A program made the position numbers and the translations under genes. This document shows, piece by piece, positions 47,567 to 56,593 of a stretch of 64,000 nucleotides of DNA. The notes beneath the pieces are model-generated. The model ran no database searches. It saw nothing but the letters and a program-made list of their open reading frames with translations, and was not told where the DNA came from. Source of the stretch: Micromonospora thermarum (GTDB lineage Bacteria; Actinomycetota; Actinomycetes; Mycobacteriales; Micromonosporaceae); NCBI RefSeq assembly GCF_012034245.1, contig NZ_JAATEO010000001.1, forward strand, positions 124,001 to 188,000, given 5' to 3'. The stretch's first letter is position 1; each line of letters opens with the position of its first letter.

Positions 47567-50500
47567 GTGACCGATACCCCCGAGTCCACACCGAACGAGC
47601 CCGAGGTCCCCGAGACCGTCGGTGCCGTCGTCGCGCACGACCGCATCGAGCCGGTCGGGCTCGAGGTCGAGATGCAGCGCTCCTACCTCGACTACGCGAT
47701 GAGCGTCATCGTCGGGCGCGCGCTGCCGGACGTCCGGGACGGGCTCAAGCCGGTCCACCGCAAGATCCTGTACGCGATGTTCGACTCGGGGTATCGGCCC
47801 GACCGCGGCTACGTGAAGTGCTCCCGTGTGGTCGGCGACGTAATGGGTCAGTTTCACCCGCACGGCGACTCGCCGATCTACGACGCGCTGGTCCGGATGG
47901 CGCAGCCCTGGTCGCTGCGCTACCCGCTGGTCGACGGCAACGGCAACTTCGGCTCGCCCGGAAACGACCCGGCCGCGGCGATGCGTTATTGTCTGACCGG
48001 AGATGCCCGTATTCGTACCGCTGACGGATCGGTGCGGATCGACCAGGTCGTCGCCGACGCCGCGCCGAGCAGCGAGACCGACATCGAGCTCAAGGTCCGC
48101 GACCGCAACGGCGACCTGGTCCGCGCCTCGAAGTTCTTCCACTCGGGCGAGCACCCGACGCTGCGGCTGCGCACCCGCGAGGGGTACGAGCTGACCGGCA
48201 CCCACAACCACCCGGTGCTCTGCCTGGTGGACGTGGCCGGCGTGCCGACCCTGCTGTGGAAGCTGCTCGCCGAGATCGCTCCCGGCGACCGGGTGGTGCT
48301 CCAGCGCAGCGTGCCGGACGAGATCGGCTACCCGATGCTGGAGCACGTCGAGGCGGCCGTCCTGGCGGGCGCCTTCGTGAGCGAAGGCTGGGTGTCCGAG
48401 AGGCGGGCCGGCTTCAACAATGTCGATCGCGACTTCTTCGTCCGGGTGTTGGCCGCCTACGACCTCGCGGTCGGCGGCCCCCGGTACGTCAGCGAGCGTG
48501 TGATCGCCTCGGGCAGCACGCTGCACGAGCTGGACGTCCAGGACGTCACCGCGCTGCGGGGAAGCATCCTCGGCGAGCTGGTCGGGGCGCGCAGCGCCGG
48601 CAAGTTCGTGCCGGAGTTCGTCTGGCGCGGGCCGGCCGCGATCAAGCGGGCCTTCCTGCAGGCGCTCTTCGAGGGTGACGGCTCGTCCTCGCTGCTGCCG
48701 CGCCACACCATCCAGATCTCGTACTCCACCCGTAGCGAGCGGCTCGCCCGCGAACTCCAGCAGCTTCTGCTGGAGTTCGGCGTGGTCAGCAAGCAGTGCC
48801 GCTACGACAACGGTGAGATCAAGGTCGTCGTGACCAACCGCCGGGACGCGCGGATCTTCGCCGCGCACGTCGGCTTCCTCGGCCGCAAGCAGGCCAAGCT
48901 GGAGTCGGAGCTGGCCGCCGTCCCGGCGAGCAGCAGCGCGCTCTCCAGCGACCATGTGCCGCTGGTCGGCGACTTCATCCGCGAGCACGGCGCGACCCGC
49001 TGGACCGAGCGGGACTGGCTGCGTCGGCACAACGTCGACCGGGTGGAGCGCTGGGAGCGGGACCGGGACGAGATCGCGGCCCGGATCACCGAGGCCGAGG
49101 TGCTCGACGTGGTCGAGCCGCTGGTCGACGGCCGCTTCTACTACGCCGAGGTGATCGGCGTCGCCGACGCGGGCGTGCAGCCGGTCTACAGCATCCGGGT
49201 GGACACCGAGGACCACTCCTTCGTCTCCGACGGCTTCGTCAGCCACAACACCGAGTGCAAGCTCGACCCGCTCGCCATGGAAATGATGCGGGACATCGAC
49301 GAAGACACCGTCGACATGCAGGACAACTACGACGGTCGGGCCAAGGAGCCCACCATCCTGCCGTCCCGGATCCCGAACCTGCTGATCAACGGCTCCGAGG
49401 GCATCGCCGTCGGTATGGCCACCAAGATTCCGCCGCACAACCTGCGGGAGATCGGCGCGGCTGTCCAGTGGTGCCTGGAGAACCCGGAGGCCGACGAGGC
49501 CACCACCCTGGAAGCACTCCTGGAGATCGTCAAGGGGCCGGACTTCCCGACCCACGGCCTGATCGTCGGCCAGGCCGGCATCCAGGACGCGTACCGGACC
49601 GGCCGCGGCTCGATCCGCATGCGCGCGGTGGTGGAGGTCGAGGAAGACAAGCGGGGCCGGCCGGCGCTGGTGGTCAGCGAGCTGCCGTACCAGGTGAACC
49701 CGGACAACCTGGCCGAGCGGATCGCCGAGCTGATCAAGGAGGGCAAGCTCGCCGGCATCGCCGACATCCGGGACGAGTCCTCCGGGCGTACGGGCATGCG
49801 GATCGTGCTCGTCCTCAAGCGCGACGCGGTCGCCAAGGTGGTGCTGAACAACCTCTACAAGCACACACAGCTCCAGGAGACCTTCGGCGCCAACATGCTG
49901 GCGCTGGTCGACGGCGTGCCGCGCACGCTCAACCTGGCCCAGTTCATCCGCTACTACGTCGAGCACCAGATCGAGGTCATCCGCCGGCGGACGGCGTTCC
50001 GGCTGCGCAAGGCCGAGGAGCGGGCGCACATCCTGCGTGGTCTGGCCAAGGCGCTGGACGCGCTCGACGAGGTGATCGCCCTGATCCGGCGCTCGCCGAC
50101 GGTCGACGACGCCCGGCAGGGCCTGATCCGGCTGCTGGACATCGACGAGGTCCAGGCGACCGCGATCCTCGACATGCAGCTGCGCCGGCTGGCCGCCCTG
50201 GAGCGGCAGCGGATCCTCGACGACCTGGCCAAGCTGGAGCTGGAGATCGCCGACCTCAAGGACATCCTCGCCAAGCCGGAGCGGCAGCGGAGGATCGTCT
50301 CGGAGGAGCTGGGCGAGATCGTCGCGAAGTGGGGCGACGAGCGGCGTACGCAGATCATCCCGTTCGACGGCGAGGTCTCGATGGAGGACCTCATCGCCCG
50401 CGAGGACGTGGTGGTCACGATCACCCGGACCGGGTACGCGAAGCGCACCAAGGTCGACGCGTACCGCTCGCAGCGGCGGGGCGGCAAGGGTGTCAGCGGG

Positions 50501-51346
50501 GCGTCCCTGCGTCAGGACGACATCGTCAGCCACTTCTTCGTGTGCTCGACGCACGACTGGATCCTGTTCTTCACCAACAAGGGGCGTGTCTACCGGGCCA
50601 AGGCGTACGAGCTTCCGGAAGCCAGTAGGGTGGCCAAGGGCCAGCACGTGGCCAACCTGCTCGCCTTCCAACCGGACGAGCAGATCGCACAGATCATCGA
50701 GATTCCGAACTACCAGGTGGCGCCCTACCTGGTACTGGCCACGAAGAACGGCCTGGTGAAGAAGACGAAGCTCGAGGAGTTCGACTCCCCTCGGTCCGGC
50801 GGCATCATCGCGATCAACCTGCGTGATGAGGACGAGTTGGTCGGGGCTGCGCTCGTCGCTCCCACCGAGGATCTGCTGCTGGTCTCCAAGAACGCGCAGG
50901 CGATCCGCTTCAACGCCTCGGACGAGGCGCTGCGGCCGATGGGCCGGGCGACGTCGGGTGTGATCGGGATGCGGTTCAGCGAGGACGACGTGCTGCTCGC
51001 CATGGAGGTCGTCCGCGAGGGCATGGACGTCCTGGTGGCCACGAACGGGGGCTACGCGAAACGCACCCCGATCGAGGAATACCCGGTGCAGGGCCGGGGA
51101 GGTAAGGGCGTGCTGACTGCGAAGATCACCGAGCGGCGCGGTGGTCTGGTCGGCGCTGTGGTGATCGACCCGGACGACGAGCTGTTCGCGATCACCAGTA
51201 ACGGTGGTGTCATCCGGACTCCGGTGAAGCCTGTACGCCGTACGCGTGATCGGAACACAATGGGGGTCAAGCTGATGGACCTCCCGGATGGCGTGACTAT
51301 CGTGGCGATTGCTCGCAATGCCGACGAGCCTGACGAACAGGACTAG
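47567..51346 (+). CDS. gyrA: DNA gyrase subunit A precursor with in-frame intein
   Basis: The precursor has 1259 residues, of which 839 remain after removal of a 420-residue intein. The N-extein (1-141) includes the winged-helix breakage domain up to AAAMRY, ending at the catalytic Tyr141. The C-extein resumes [20 protein letters not shown], followed by the tower, the coiled coil and the six-bladed C-terminal DNA-wrapping domain with GyrA-box-like QRRGGKG and QGRGGKG. The quinolone-resistance region reads [10 protein letters not shown], with Pro103 where M. tuberculosis has Ser91. The GTG start has AAGGG upstream. Gyrase introduces negative supercoils with GyrB, encoded just upstream. Function depends on protein splicing. 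Confidence 0.96.
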   Translation: MTDTPESTPNEPEVPETVGAVVAHDRIEPVGLEVEMQRSYLDYAMSVIVGRALPDVRDGLKPVHRKILYAMFDSGYRPDRGYVKCSRVVGDVMGQFHPHGDSPIYDALVRMAQPWSLRYPLVDGNGNFGSPGNDPAAAMRYCLTGDARIRTADGSVRIDQVVADAAPSSETDIELKVRDRNGDLVRASKFFHSGEHPTLRLRTREGYELTGTHNHPVLCLVDVAGVPTLLWKLLAEIAPGDRVVLQRSVPDEIGYPMLEHVEAAVLAGAFVSEGWVSERRAGFNNVDRDFFVRVLAAYDLAVGGPRYVSERVIASGSTLHELDVQDVTALRGSILGELVGARSAGKFVPEFVWRGPAAIKRAFLQALFEGDGSSSLLPRHTIQISYSTRSERLARELQQLLLEFGVVSKQCRYDNGEIKVVVTNRRDARIFAAHVGFLGRKQAKLESELAAVPASSSALSSDHVPLVGDFIREHGATRWTERDWLRRHNVDRVERWERDRDEIAARITEAEVLDVVEPLVDGRFYYAEVIGVADAGVQPVYSIRVDTEDHSFVSDGFVSHNTECKLDPLAMEMMRDIDEDTVDMQDNYDGRAKEPTILPSRIPNLLINGSEGIAVGMATKIPPHNLREIGAAVQWCLENPEADEATTLEALLEIVKGPDFPTHGLIVGQAGIQDAYRTGRGSIRMRAVVEVEEDKRGRPALVVSELPYQVNPDNLAERIAELIKEGKLAGIADIRDESSGRTGMRIVLVLKRDAVAKVVLNNLYKHTQLQETFGANMLALVDGVPRTLNLAQFIRYYVEHQIEVIRRRTAFRLRKAEERAHILRGLAKALDALDEVIALIRRSPTVDDARQGLIRLLDIDEVQATAILDMQLRRLAALERQRILDDLAKLELEIADLKDILAKPERQRRIVSEELGEIVAKWGDERRTQIIPFDGEVSMEDLIAREDVVVTITRTGYAKRTKVDAYRSQRRGGKGVSGASLRQDDIVSHFFVCSTHDWILFFTNKGRVYRAKAYELPEASRVAKGQHVANLLAFQPDEQIAQIIEIPNYQVAPYLVLATKNGLVKKTKLEEFDSPRSGGIIAINLRDEDELVGAALVAPTEDLLLVSKNAQAIRFNASDEALRPMGRATSGVIGMRFSEDDVLLAMEVVREGMDVLVATNGGYAKRTPIEEYPVQGRGGKGVLTAKITERRGGLVGAVVIDPDDELFAITSNGGVIRTPVKPVRRTRDRNTMGVKLMDLPDGVTIVAIARNADEPDEQD
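47990..49249 (+). mobile_element. GyrA intein with LAGLIDADG-type homing endonuclease domain
   Basis: This 420-residue insertion runs from Cys142 (block [15 protein letters not shown]) to the terminal His-Asn (FVSHN), followed by Thr as +1 nucleophile. Block B is [10 protein letters not shown]. Two endonuclease motifs are visible, [10 protein letters not shown] and [11 protein letters not shown], each retaining an acidic residue at the catalytic place. Block F reads [18 protein letters not shown]. The insertion point, between the catalytic Tyr and Thr-Glu, is the same as that of the Mycobacterium xenopi and M. leprae GyrA inteins. At 420 residues it is much larger than the mini-intein of M. 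xenopi. Confidence 0.95.
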
Positions 51347-51350
51347 TTGA

Positions 51351-52283
51351 ATGACGGAGACACAGGCGAAGTCGGGGAACACGGGGACCTCGGCCAACCC
51401 GGTCGACGAGGAGGCCGCCAAGAGCGGCGCACCAGCGACCGGCCGCGCGGCCGTGGGTCGGGCGACCGTCCCCGCCGACGCGCCTGCCCCGAAGTTCACA
51501 AGGGCTCCCGGCATGGTGCCGCCGCCGGACAAGCCCGGCGAGGAGCCGGAGGCCACGGACAAGCCGGAGAAGCCGGCCGAGGCGACGAAGGTCGACGCCC
51601 CGAGCGCAGCCGGGACCGCGACGTCGACCGCGGCGCGGCCGGCGACGACCCAGCCGATCGCCGTCGGCGCCGGGCTGGGCACGGCGACCGGCACGACCGC
51701 CGCGACCGGCACGCAGCCCCGGGTCACGGGAAACACCGGCACCCAGCCGCGGGTGACCGGGACGGCCCGCCCGCAGGCGGACGGCCGCCCGGGTGCCCGC
51801 CCGCAGGGCGGGGGCCTTCCGCCGGGCATCAGCGGCGCGGCGGCCGTGGGGGCCGCACGCGTGGGCGAGGCGGTACGCGCAGCGCGTACCTCGGTCACGT
51901 CGGCCGCCTCCCGCGGACCGCGCCGGGCTCGCCTGAACCTGAAGCGGATCGACCCGTGGTCGGTGATGAAGTTCGCCTTCGCGGTGTCGGTGGTGCTCTT
52001 CATCGTCGTGGTGGTCGCGACCTCGGTGCTGTACCTGGCGCTGGACGCGATGGGCGTGTTCGCCAGCGTCAACGACAGCCTGACCGACCTGGTCAGCGCC
52101 GGTGGCGGCCAGAGCGCCAGCGGGTTCCAGATCACCGCCCGGGGCGTGATCCTGAGCTCGGCGCTGATCGGCCTGGTCAACGTGGTGCTGTTCACGGCGC
52201 TGGCCACGCTCGGTGCGTTCATCTACAACGTGTGCGCCGACCTGGTGGGCGGCATCGAGCTGACGCTCGCCGAGCGCGACTGA
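51351..52283 (+). CDS. DUF3566 transmembrane protein
   Basis: The protein has 310 residues. The first ~190 are disordered Thr/Ala/Pro/Gly-rich sequence with TGTQPRVTG repeats. The DUF3566 domain follows, with two transmembrane helices near residues 205-228 and 262-290 and the conserved RLNLKRIDPWSVMKFAFAVS entry segment. It directly follows gyrA (4-base gap), as Rv0007 does in mycobacteria. The function is unknown. The pairing with gyrase genes is widely conserved in actinobacteria. Confidence 0.85.
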   Translation: MTETQAKSGNTGTSANPVDEEAAKSGAPATGRAAVGRATVPADAPAPKFTRAPGMVPPPDKPGEEPEATDKPEKPAEATKVDAPSAAGTATSTAARPATTQPIAVGAGLGTATGTTAATGTQPRVTGNTGTQPRVTGTARPQADGRPGARPQGGGLPPGISGAAAVGAARVGEAVRAARTSVTSAASRGPRRARLNLKRIDPWSVMKFAFAVSVVLFIVVVVATSVLYLALDAMGVFASVNDSLTDLVSAGGGQSASGFQITARGVILSSALIGLVNVVLFTALATLGAFIYNVCADLVGGIELTLAERD

Positions 52284-52558
52284 GAGACGACCGGACCGCC
52301 GGGGTGCCGCCGCGTGCGGGCCCCGGCGTCCCGTTGTCCGGCCCGCGGCGGCCTGATCCACTCGGCTTGCGGCAACCCGCGGTGTCCCACGCCCCGGACA
52401 CCGCAGGAAGCGGCGTGTCGTGGGGGACGCCCTCCCGGAAAGTCGGTGGGCGGGCCGGCCGGGGCTCGGGTAGGTTCAGGGGCGGCGAGGCCAGCCGGCC
52501 AGGCCACCCCGATTTGGGGGCGGCCCGGCCGATGGGTTAACCTTGCTCGTCGCTACGC

Positions 52559-52635
52559 GGGGCTATAGCTCAGTCGGTTAGAGCGCAGAGCTGATAACTC
52601 TGAGGTCGCTGGTTCGATTCCAGCTAGCCCCACCA
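52559..52635 (+). tRNA. ileT: tRNA-Ile (GAT anticodon)
   Basis: A 77-base cloverleaf has acceptor GGGGCTA pairing with TAGCCCC (52625-52631) and D-arm GCTC/GAGC. The anticodon stem CAGAG/CTCTG surrounds loop CTGATAA (anticodon GAT at 52593-52595), followed by T-arm GGTTCGATTCC. The 3' CCA is encoded. Confidence 0.97.
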
Positions 52636-52677
52636 GAGATCGTCCGACGGCACTGTCGAGCGTGAGGGGTCGCCCCA

Positions 52678-52806
52678 ATGTTCAAGAAGCTGCTGATCCT
52701 GGTCGGTGTCGTCGGTGTGGCGGCCGTGGTGGCCAAGAAGGTGAAGGCCTCCAACGACGAGCGCGCCCTGTGGCACGAGGCGACCACCGCGCCCGACCTG
52801 CGCTGA
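52678..52806 (+). CDS. DLW-39 family small membrane protein
   Basis: This 42-residue protein has an N-terminal hydrophobic helix (FKKLLILVGVVGVAAVVAKK) followed by a short polar tail containing ERALWHEAT. I recall the tail as matching the DLW motif of the DLW-39 family found beside these tRNA genes in many actinobacteria. It lies between tRNA-Ile and tRNA-Ala. The ATG at 52678 is the start, preceded by GTGAGGGG. The function is unknown; it is likely a single-pass membrane peptide. Confidence 0.75.
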   Translation: MFKKLLILVGVVGVAAVVAKKVKASNDERALWHEATTAPDLR

Positions 52807-52849
52807 GCGCGTCTCTCTCCTGCCAGCACCAGGCGGCTTCGACCGCCCC

Positions 52850-52922
52850 GGGGCCCTAGCTCAACTGGCAGAGCACTGCCTTTGCAAGGCAGGGGTTAGG
52901 GGTTCGAGTCCCCTGGGCTCCA
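52850..52922 (+). tRNA. alaT: tRNA-Ala (TGC anticodon)
   Basis: A 73-base cloverleaf has acceptor GGGGCCC pairing with GGGCTCC, including the G3:U70 wobble that is the alanine identity element. The anticodon loop is TTTGCAA (anticodon TGC), and the T-arm is GGTTCGAGTCC. Only CC of the CCA end is encoded, followed by G, so the tail must be completed by the CCA enzyme encoded at 15172-16635. The serine recombinase gene ends inside this tRNA on the opposite strand. Confidence 0.96.
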
Positions 52923-54534
52923 CCGACCGCACCATTGTGCGAACCGGTGGTTCTTCTGAAATGCCCCCGTCCGTTCCGGGCGGGGGCATTGTCGTGTCGG
53001 TGGGGATCTTGAACACGGGTACGACTCCCTGGTCGGTGAGTTGGACTTCGGCGATGAGGGCTTCGATCGCGGCCTTGCGTTCGGTGGCGGTGCCGCTGGC
53101 CATGATGGTGCTGAGGTGGTCGCGGATCCGGGCGACGGTGCCGGGCGGCGGGGGCGCGGGCTGCGACGTCAGGCTGGCGTCGAGTTCGGTGCGCCGGGCT
53201 TGGAGTTGGGCGAGCCGTTGGCGGAGTTCGCGGATGCGGGGGCCGGCGGTGGCGTCGTCCATGGTGCCGTTCTCGAACGCCGTGTGATATCGAGCGATGG
53301 CGGCTTCGGTGCTGGTGATTTGGCTGGCGAGGGCGGCGAGTTCGGCGCGCCGGTCGTCGCGGGTGCTGTCGCGTTGGGCTTGGGCGCGTTCGATCATGGC
53401 GGTGAGGACGGGTTCGGCGGTGGTGTAGAAGTCGTGCAGAGCCTTGAGGATCATCTGGTCGAGGTCGTCGGCGGGTAGCCGGGGTGCGGTGCAGGTGGCG
53501 TGTTTGCCGTAGCGGGTGCGGGTGAAGCAGGTGTAGTAGCGGTAGCGGCGGGTGCGGCCGTTGGCGGACGTGCCGATGTAGCGTTGTCCGCACTGTGGAC
53601 ATGTCAGTAGGCCGGTGAGGTAGTAGTCCGAGTCGGACATGGCCCGCTGGGTTTGGACGTCACCGCGCGCTGCGGCGATGTCCTGGGCGCGGCGGAAGGT
53701 GTCCCGGTCGATGAGCGGTTCGTGGGCGTCGGGGACGAGGACGTCACGGTAGGCGATGTCCCCGACGTAGGCGGGGTTGTCCAGGATCCGGTTGATGGCG
53801 TGTCCGGACCATTTCTTGCCGGTGCGGTTCGGGACACCGCGGGCGTTCAAGTCGGTGGCGATGGCGCGGGTGCCGAGTCGGTCGCGGGTGTAGAGGTGGA
53901 AGATGTCGCGGAGGATGGGTGCCTCGTCGGCGTGGGGGACGAGGCGCTGGGTGTCGCGGTCGACTTGGTAGCCGTAGGGGCGGGTGCCGCCGGCCCATTG
54001 GCCTTTGCTGGCTTTCGCGGTCATGCCACTTTTCACTCGGTCGATGATGATGTTGCGTTCGAATTCGGCGAACACGGCGAGGAGTTGCAGCATCATGCGG
54101 CCGAACGGGCCGCCGGTGTCGATGGGTTCGGTGGCGGAGGAGAATCGCACGTTCGCGGCTTCGAGAGTTCCGATGAGGTCGAGGAGGTCGGCGACGCTGC
54201 GGCTGAATCGGTCGAGTCGGTAGACGAGCAGGACGTCGTACATGCCGGCTTTCGCCGCGTCGAGTGCTTTCTTCAGGCCTGGCCGGTCGGTGGTGGCGCC
54301 GGAGGCGTCGTCTTCGAATTCGCAGACGATGACCCAGCCGGGGTGGCTTTTCACGTACTTCTGCAGGGCGGCGCGTTGGGCGAGTAGGGAGAACGGTTGG
54401 TGTTCGTCGTCGGTGGAGCGGCGGACGTAGATGCACACCCGGCACGGCCCGGCCGGGGTGTCCGGCTGGGTGGGGGTGTGGGCGCGTCGGCCGCGCCGCT
54501 TGGGTGGGCTGGTGGGGGTGGGCTTGCCTGTCAT
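52861..54534 (-). CDS. Large serine recombinase / integrase
   Basis: This 557-residue site-specific recombinase has a resolvase N-terminal domain (about 33-185) with catalytic Ser40 in CIYVRRSTDD, YRLDRFSRS and the conserved Arg residues. A recombinase domain with GTRPYGYQVD and a zinc ribbon (LTCPQCGQRY ... YTCFTRTRYGKHATC) follow. A coiled coil of about 100 residues comes next. The last ~20 residues (VEPRGLEPLTPALQRQCSAS) are antisense translation of the tRNA-Ala gene, where the stop codon lies. I chose the ATG at 54534, with GGAGGA upstream, over a longer frame overlapping a small gene. It probably integrates an element at this tRNA. Confidence 0.9.
   Translation of the reverse strand: MTGKPTPTSPPKRRGRRAHTPTQPDTPAGPCRVCIYVRRSTDDEHQPFSLLAQRAALQKYVKSHPGWVIVCEFEDDASGATTDRPGLKKALDAAKAGMYDVLLVYRLDRFSRSVADLLDLIGTLEAANVRFSSATEPIDTGGPFGRMMLQLLAVFAEFERNIIIDRVKSGMTAKASKGQWAGGTRPYGYQVDRDTQRLVPHADEAPILRDIFHLYTRDRLGTRAIATDLNARGVPNRTGKKWSGHAINRILDNPAYVGDIAYRDVLVPDAHEPLIDRDTFRRAQDIAAARGDVQTQRAMSDSDYYLTGLLTCPQCGQRYIGTSANGRTRRYRYYTCFTRTRYGKHATCTAPRLPADDLDQMILKALHDFYTTAEPVLTAMIERAQAQRDSTRDDRRAELAALASQITSTEAAIARYHTAFENGTMDDATAGPRIRELRQRLAQLQARRTELDASLTSQPAPPPPGTVARIRDHLSTIMASGTATERKAAIEALIAEVQLTDQGVVPVFKIPTDTTMPPPGTDGGISEEPPVRTMVRSVEPRGLEPLTPALQRQCSAS
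52960..52990. terminator. Hairpin after tRNA-Ala
   Basis: A perfect 10-bp stem AATGCCCCCG/CGGGGGCATT (52960-52969 with 52981-52990) has an 11-base loop. It can terminate the tRNA transcript on the plus strand. It also lies inside the last 45 codons of the minus-strand recombinase gene. Confidence 0.6.
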
Positions 54535-54608
54535 CAGGCGGATCCTCCGTGCGGGGTTGGGTGTGGGCGGCCCGGGTGGGTGGGCCGCCCACGCGTCGGG
54601 CGGGGGGT

Positions 54609-54728
54609 TCAGGCGGCGAGGTCGGGGTGCTCGCGCCGGAAGTGGTTGAGCAGGACGGCGAGTGCTTCGGCGGCGTTGTCGAGGTCCTCGGCGGTCATGG
54701 GAATGGTGTCGACGCGCGCGATACGCAT
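54609..54728 (-). CDS. Small hypothetical protein upstream of the recombinase gene
   Basis: This 39-residue candidate (MRIARVDTIPMTAEDLDNAA to the C-terminal EHPDLAA) is predicted largely helical after residue 10. A purine-rich GGAAAGGAAA lies upstream of the ATG. It precedes the recombinase gene by 74 bases on the same strand and may be cotranscribed. I do not recognise it. It overlaps the following ORF by 34 bases in a different frame. Confidence 0.5.
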   Translation of the reverse strand: MRIARVDTIPMTAEDLDNAAEALAVLLNHFRREHPDLAA

Positions 54729-54907
54729 CGGAATCGTCGTTTCCTTTCCGCCGGTCGAGGTGTTTTTCGCACCGCCGCAATGTGTGGCGGTACCGGGATG
54801 CGGGTCGTCAGGATAGCTCCGGACGGTGTTTTCGTCGCGGTGGGGCGCGGTGGCCACGGTCCTCCGAAAAGCGTGTGAAGCTGCTGGGGTCGGAGTCCTT
54901 CGTTCAT
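54695..54907 (-). CDS. Possible small basic protein
   Basis: This 70-residue candidate begins MNEGLRPQQLHTLFGGPWPP, with GAGAGGAAA at good spacing before the ATG. It is Pro-rich and basic with a C-terminal Arg/Lys cluster. The protein-like stretch AILTTRIPVPPHIAAVRKTP and the ribosome binding site favour coding, but its 3' end overlaps the next small gene. No family is recognised. Confidence 0.4.
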   Translation of the reverse strand: MNEGLRPQQLHTLFGGPWPPRPTATKTPSGAILTTRIPVPPHIAAVRKTPRPAERKRRFRCVSRASTPFP

Positions 54908-55276
54908 GCGGTTTCCTCTCTTGCGCGGGATCGCGCGATCGATCCGATTGATGCGGGAAATCTGTTTGATGCCATTGGCCTCCTGGCGTGATGGGGCGCG
55001 GATGATAGCTCTGCGGGCTGTCACCAGGAAGGGATCGGAACTGTCAGCGGCTCACAAAACTCACCAGGGGCGCCGGAGAGCGGCTGACAGTCGCCGAGCC
55101 TTGCGCATCACGGCGAGCGGCGAGGTACCGTCCGCGCCCTCACCTTCTCCGTCTGGTGCGGTGCCGTCACCGCCCGCCCGACCACGGGCCGCCTCGCAGG
55201 ACGGGTAGACGGCCCCTGTTCCCGCCCGTGTGGGGCACGTAGCCGCGCAACCGGGGCGGTCGGCACTGTGACCCGC
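54908..55276. other. Intergenic region with an inverted repeat
   Basis: About 370 bases with no supported gene and a comparatively AT-rich left half. An imperfect inverted repeat (CTGTCAGCGGCTC at 55041-55053 with its near-complement at 55078-55090, 12 of 13 paired, 24-base spacer) is the only structure I see. It could be a terminator for the relaxation-protein gene or a protein-binding site. Confidence 0.45.
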
Positions 55277-56152
55277 TCAGGCGGCCCGTGGTGTGCCGCT
55301 GCCTGCGGCGGGGAGGTCGGCCAGGCGCACCGGCGCCCGGTCGGAGCGGTATTGCCACCACACCGCGTCGGCAGGATTGATGCCGGTGACCTCGGCGTGT
55401 ACGGCGGTGGCCACCGGGTACCTGATCCCGGCGGCGGTGAGTTCCTGGTGCAGGTGCCGCTCCCGTGCCGGAGACGGCAGCCAGAACAGCACCGGCCAGA
55501 TCCGGCCGGTGACGTGGGCGAGTTCCCGGTAGCCGTGGAGTTTGTCGACCAGCCGGGACAGCGGCCGTTCGGTGCCGAGGTCGTACTCCAGGAAGAACGG
55601 CACCCTCCGGTCGCCCTCGACCCAGATGCCGTGCCCGTCCGGCCGCGACCTCGACTCGTAGACCCGGACCGAGACGTCATCGCCGGGCTCGGCGAAGGCA
55701 CCCATCTTCTGGCAGCGCGCCGACGGCCACCAGCGCACCAACTCGCTGCCGAGGTGGGTACGGGCGTGGCCGGCGAGGGCGGTGAAGAAGCCGTTGACCC
55801 CCAGCAGGTGCGGCAAGTTCGCCCGCCTCGTCAAGTGCCAACGCCGCCTGCGGGCCTGGTCCTTACGCGGCAGATCCTCACCGCGCTGCGCGGCGACGAC
55901 CTCGACACCGAGCTGCGCCAGGACGTAGTGGTACGGGTAGGAGCCGCCGTCAGGCTTCTGCGGCCGGAACCGGTCCATCACCCCCAACTTGTTCGTCAGG
56001 GCACGCAGGCGTTCCTGCGCGTAGTCAACCGACGGGAACAGGGCGTGGGCGATCTGGAAGGAGGTGAGCACCCCATGGTCGGCCAGCCAGCCGAGCAGCA
56101 CGAGATCGCGGTCGGTGAGCTGGGCCTGCACCCGAAGCAGCGGATCAGGCAT
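55277..56152 (-). CDS. Replication-relaxation family protein
   Basis: This 291-residue protein has an N-terminal winged-helix-like region (LTDRDLVLLGWLADHGVLTSFQIAHALFP), then YAQERLRALTNKLGVMDRF. A mixed alpha/beta domain with WVEGDRRVPFFLEYDLGTERPLSRLVDKLHGY follows, which fits the replication-relaxation family found on actinobacterial plasmids and integrative elements. The ATG at 56152 (MPDPLLRVQAQLTDRD) begins the conserved part. Longer frames upstream lack character. Presence here supports a mobile origin for this region. The molecular function is not established. Confidence 0.75.
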   Translation of the reverse strand: MPDPLLRVQAQLTDRDLVLLGWLADHGVLTSFQIAHALFPSVDYAQERLRALTNKLGVMDRFRPQKPDGGSYPYHYVLAQLGVEVVAAQRGEDLPRKDQARRRRWHLTRRANLPHLLGVNGFFTALAGHARTHLGSELVRWWPSARCQKMGAFAEPGDDVSVRVYESRSRPDGHGIWVEGDRRVPFFLEYDLGTERPLSRLVDKLHGYRELAHVTGRIWPVLFWLPSPARERHLHQELTAAGIRYPVATAVHAEVTGINPADAVWWQYRSDRAPVRLADLPAAGSGTPRAA

Positions 56153-56593
56153 ACGCCACCATCCCAGGGGGGAGAGACCCATTCGGAGGGTCAGTCGCAT
56201 CACGACAGACGACGCTGACAGCGGCCCTGACCTGGGCTGTGAGCCGAGCCAAAGGGTCCGTTCGGGGGTCCTGTTGAAGCGGGACGCCAAGTGGGAGACC
56301 CAGCAGGACCCGCAACGGGAGGTCAAGCCCGCCTCTGTCAGCGGGAGACTTCGAGGATGCGGTAGCCGCCAGCGGCGGCGGCGAGAATCGATGCGTGAAC
56401 AGGATGTACTCCAAGGTGAGGAGGGGTCGTTTGGTGAGCTCGGACGGGACCGGCGTAGCGGACGCCACGGGGGTGAGCAGATGGATCCGGCGCGAACCAC
56501 GGCCAGGCGCCACTACGTGGGGTCCGCCTGCGTCCAGGCGAAGGTGGGTGTCGTTGCTTGCGGATCGGCTCGTGGCCGTCGAAGGTCGAAGGC
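56153..56593. other. Intergenic region between divergent genes of the element
   Basis: About 440 bases between the relaxation-protein gene and the large hypothetical gene. It should hold both promoters. I see no convincing -35/-10 pair, repeat or small gene. Confidence 0.4.

Noticed and set aside
51640..51790. Repeated GGCACG/CACGCAGCC-like units in the DUF3566 gene
   Set aside because: They encode TGTQPRVTG repeats of a disordered tail, not an independent repeat element.
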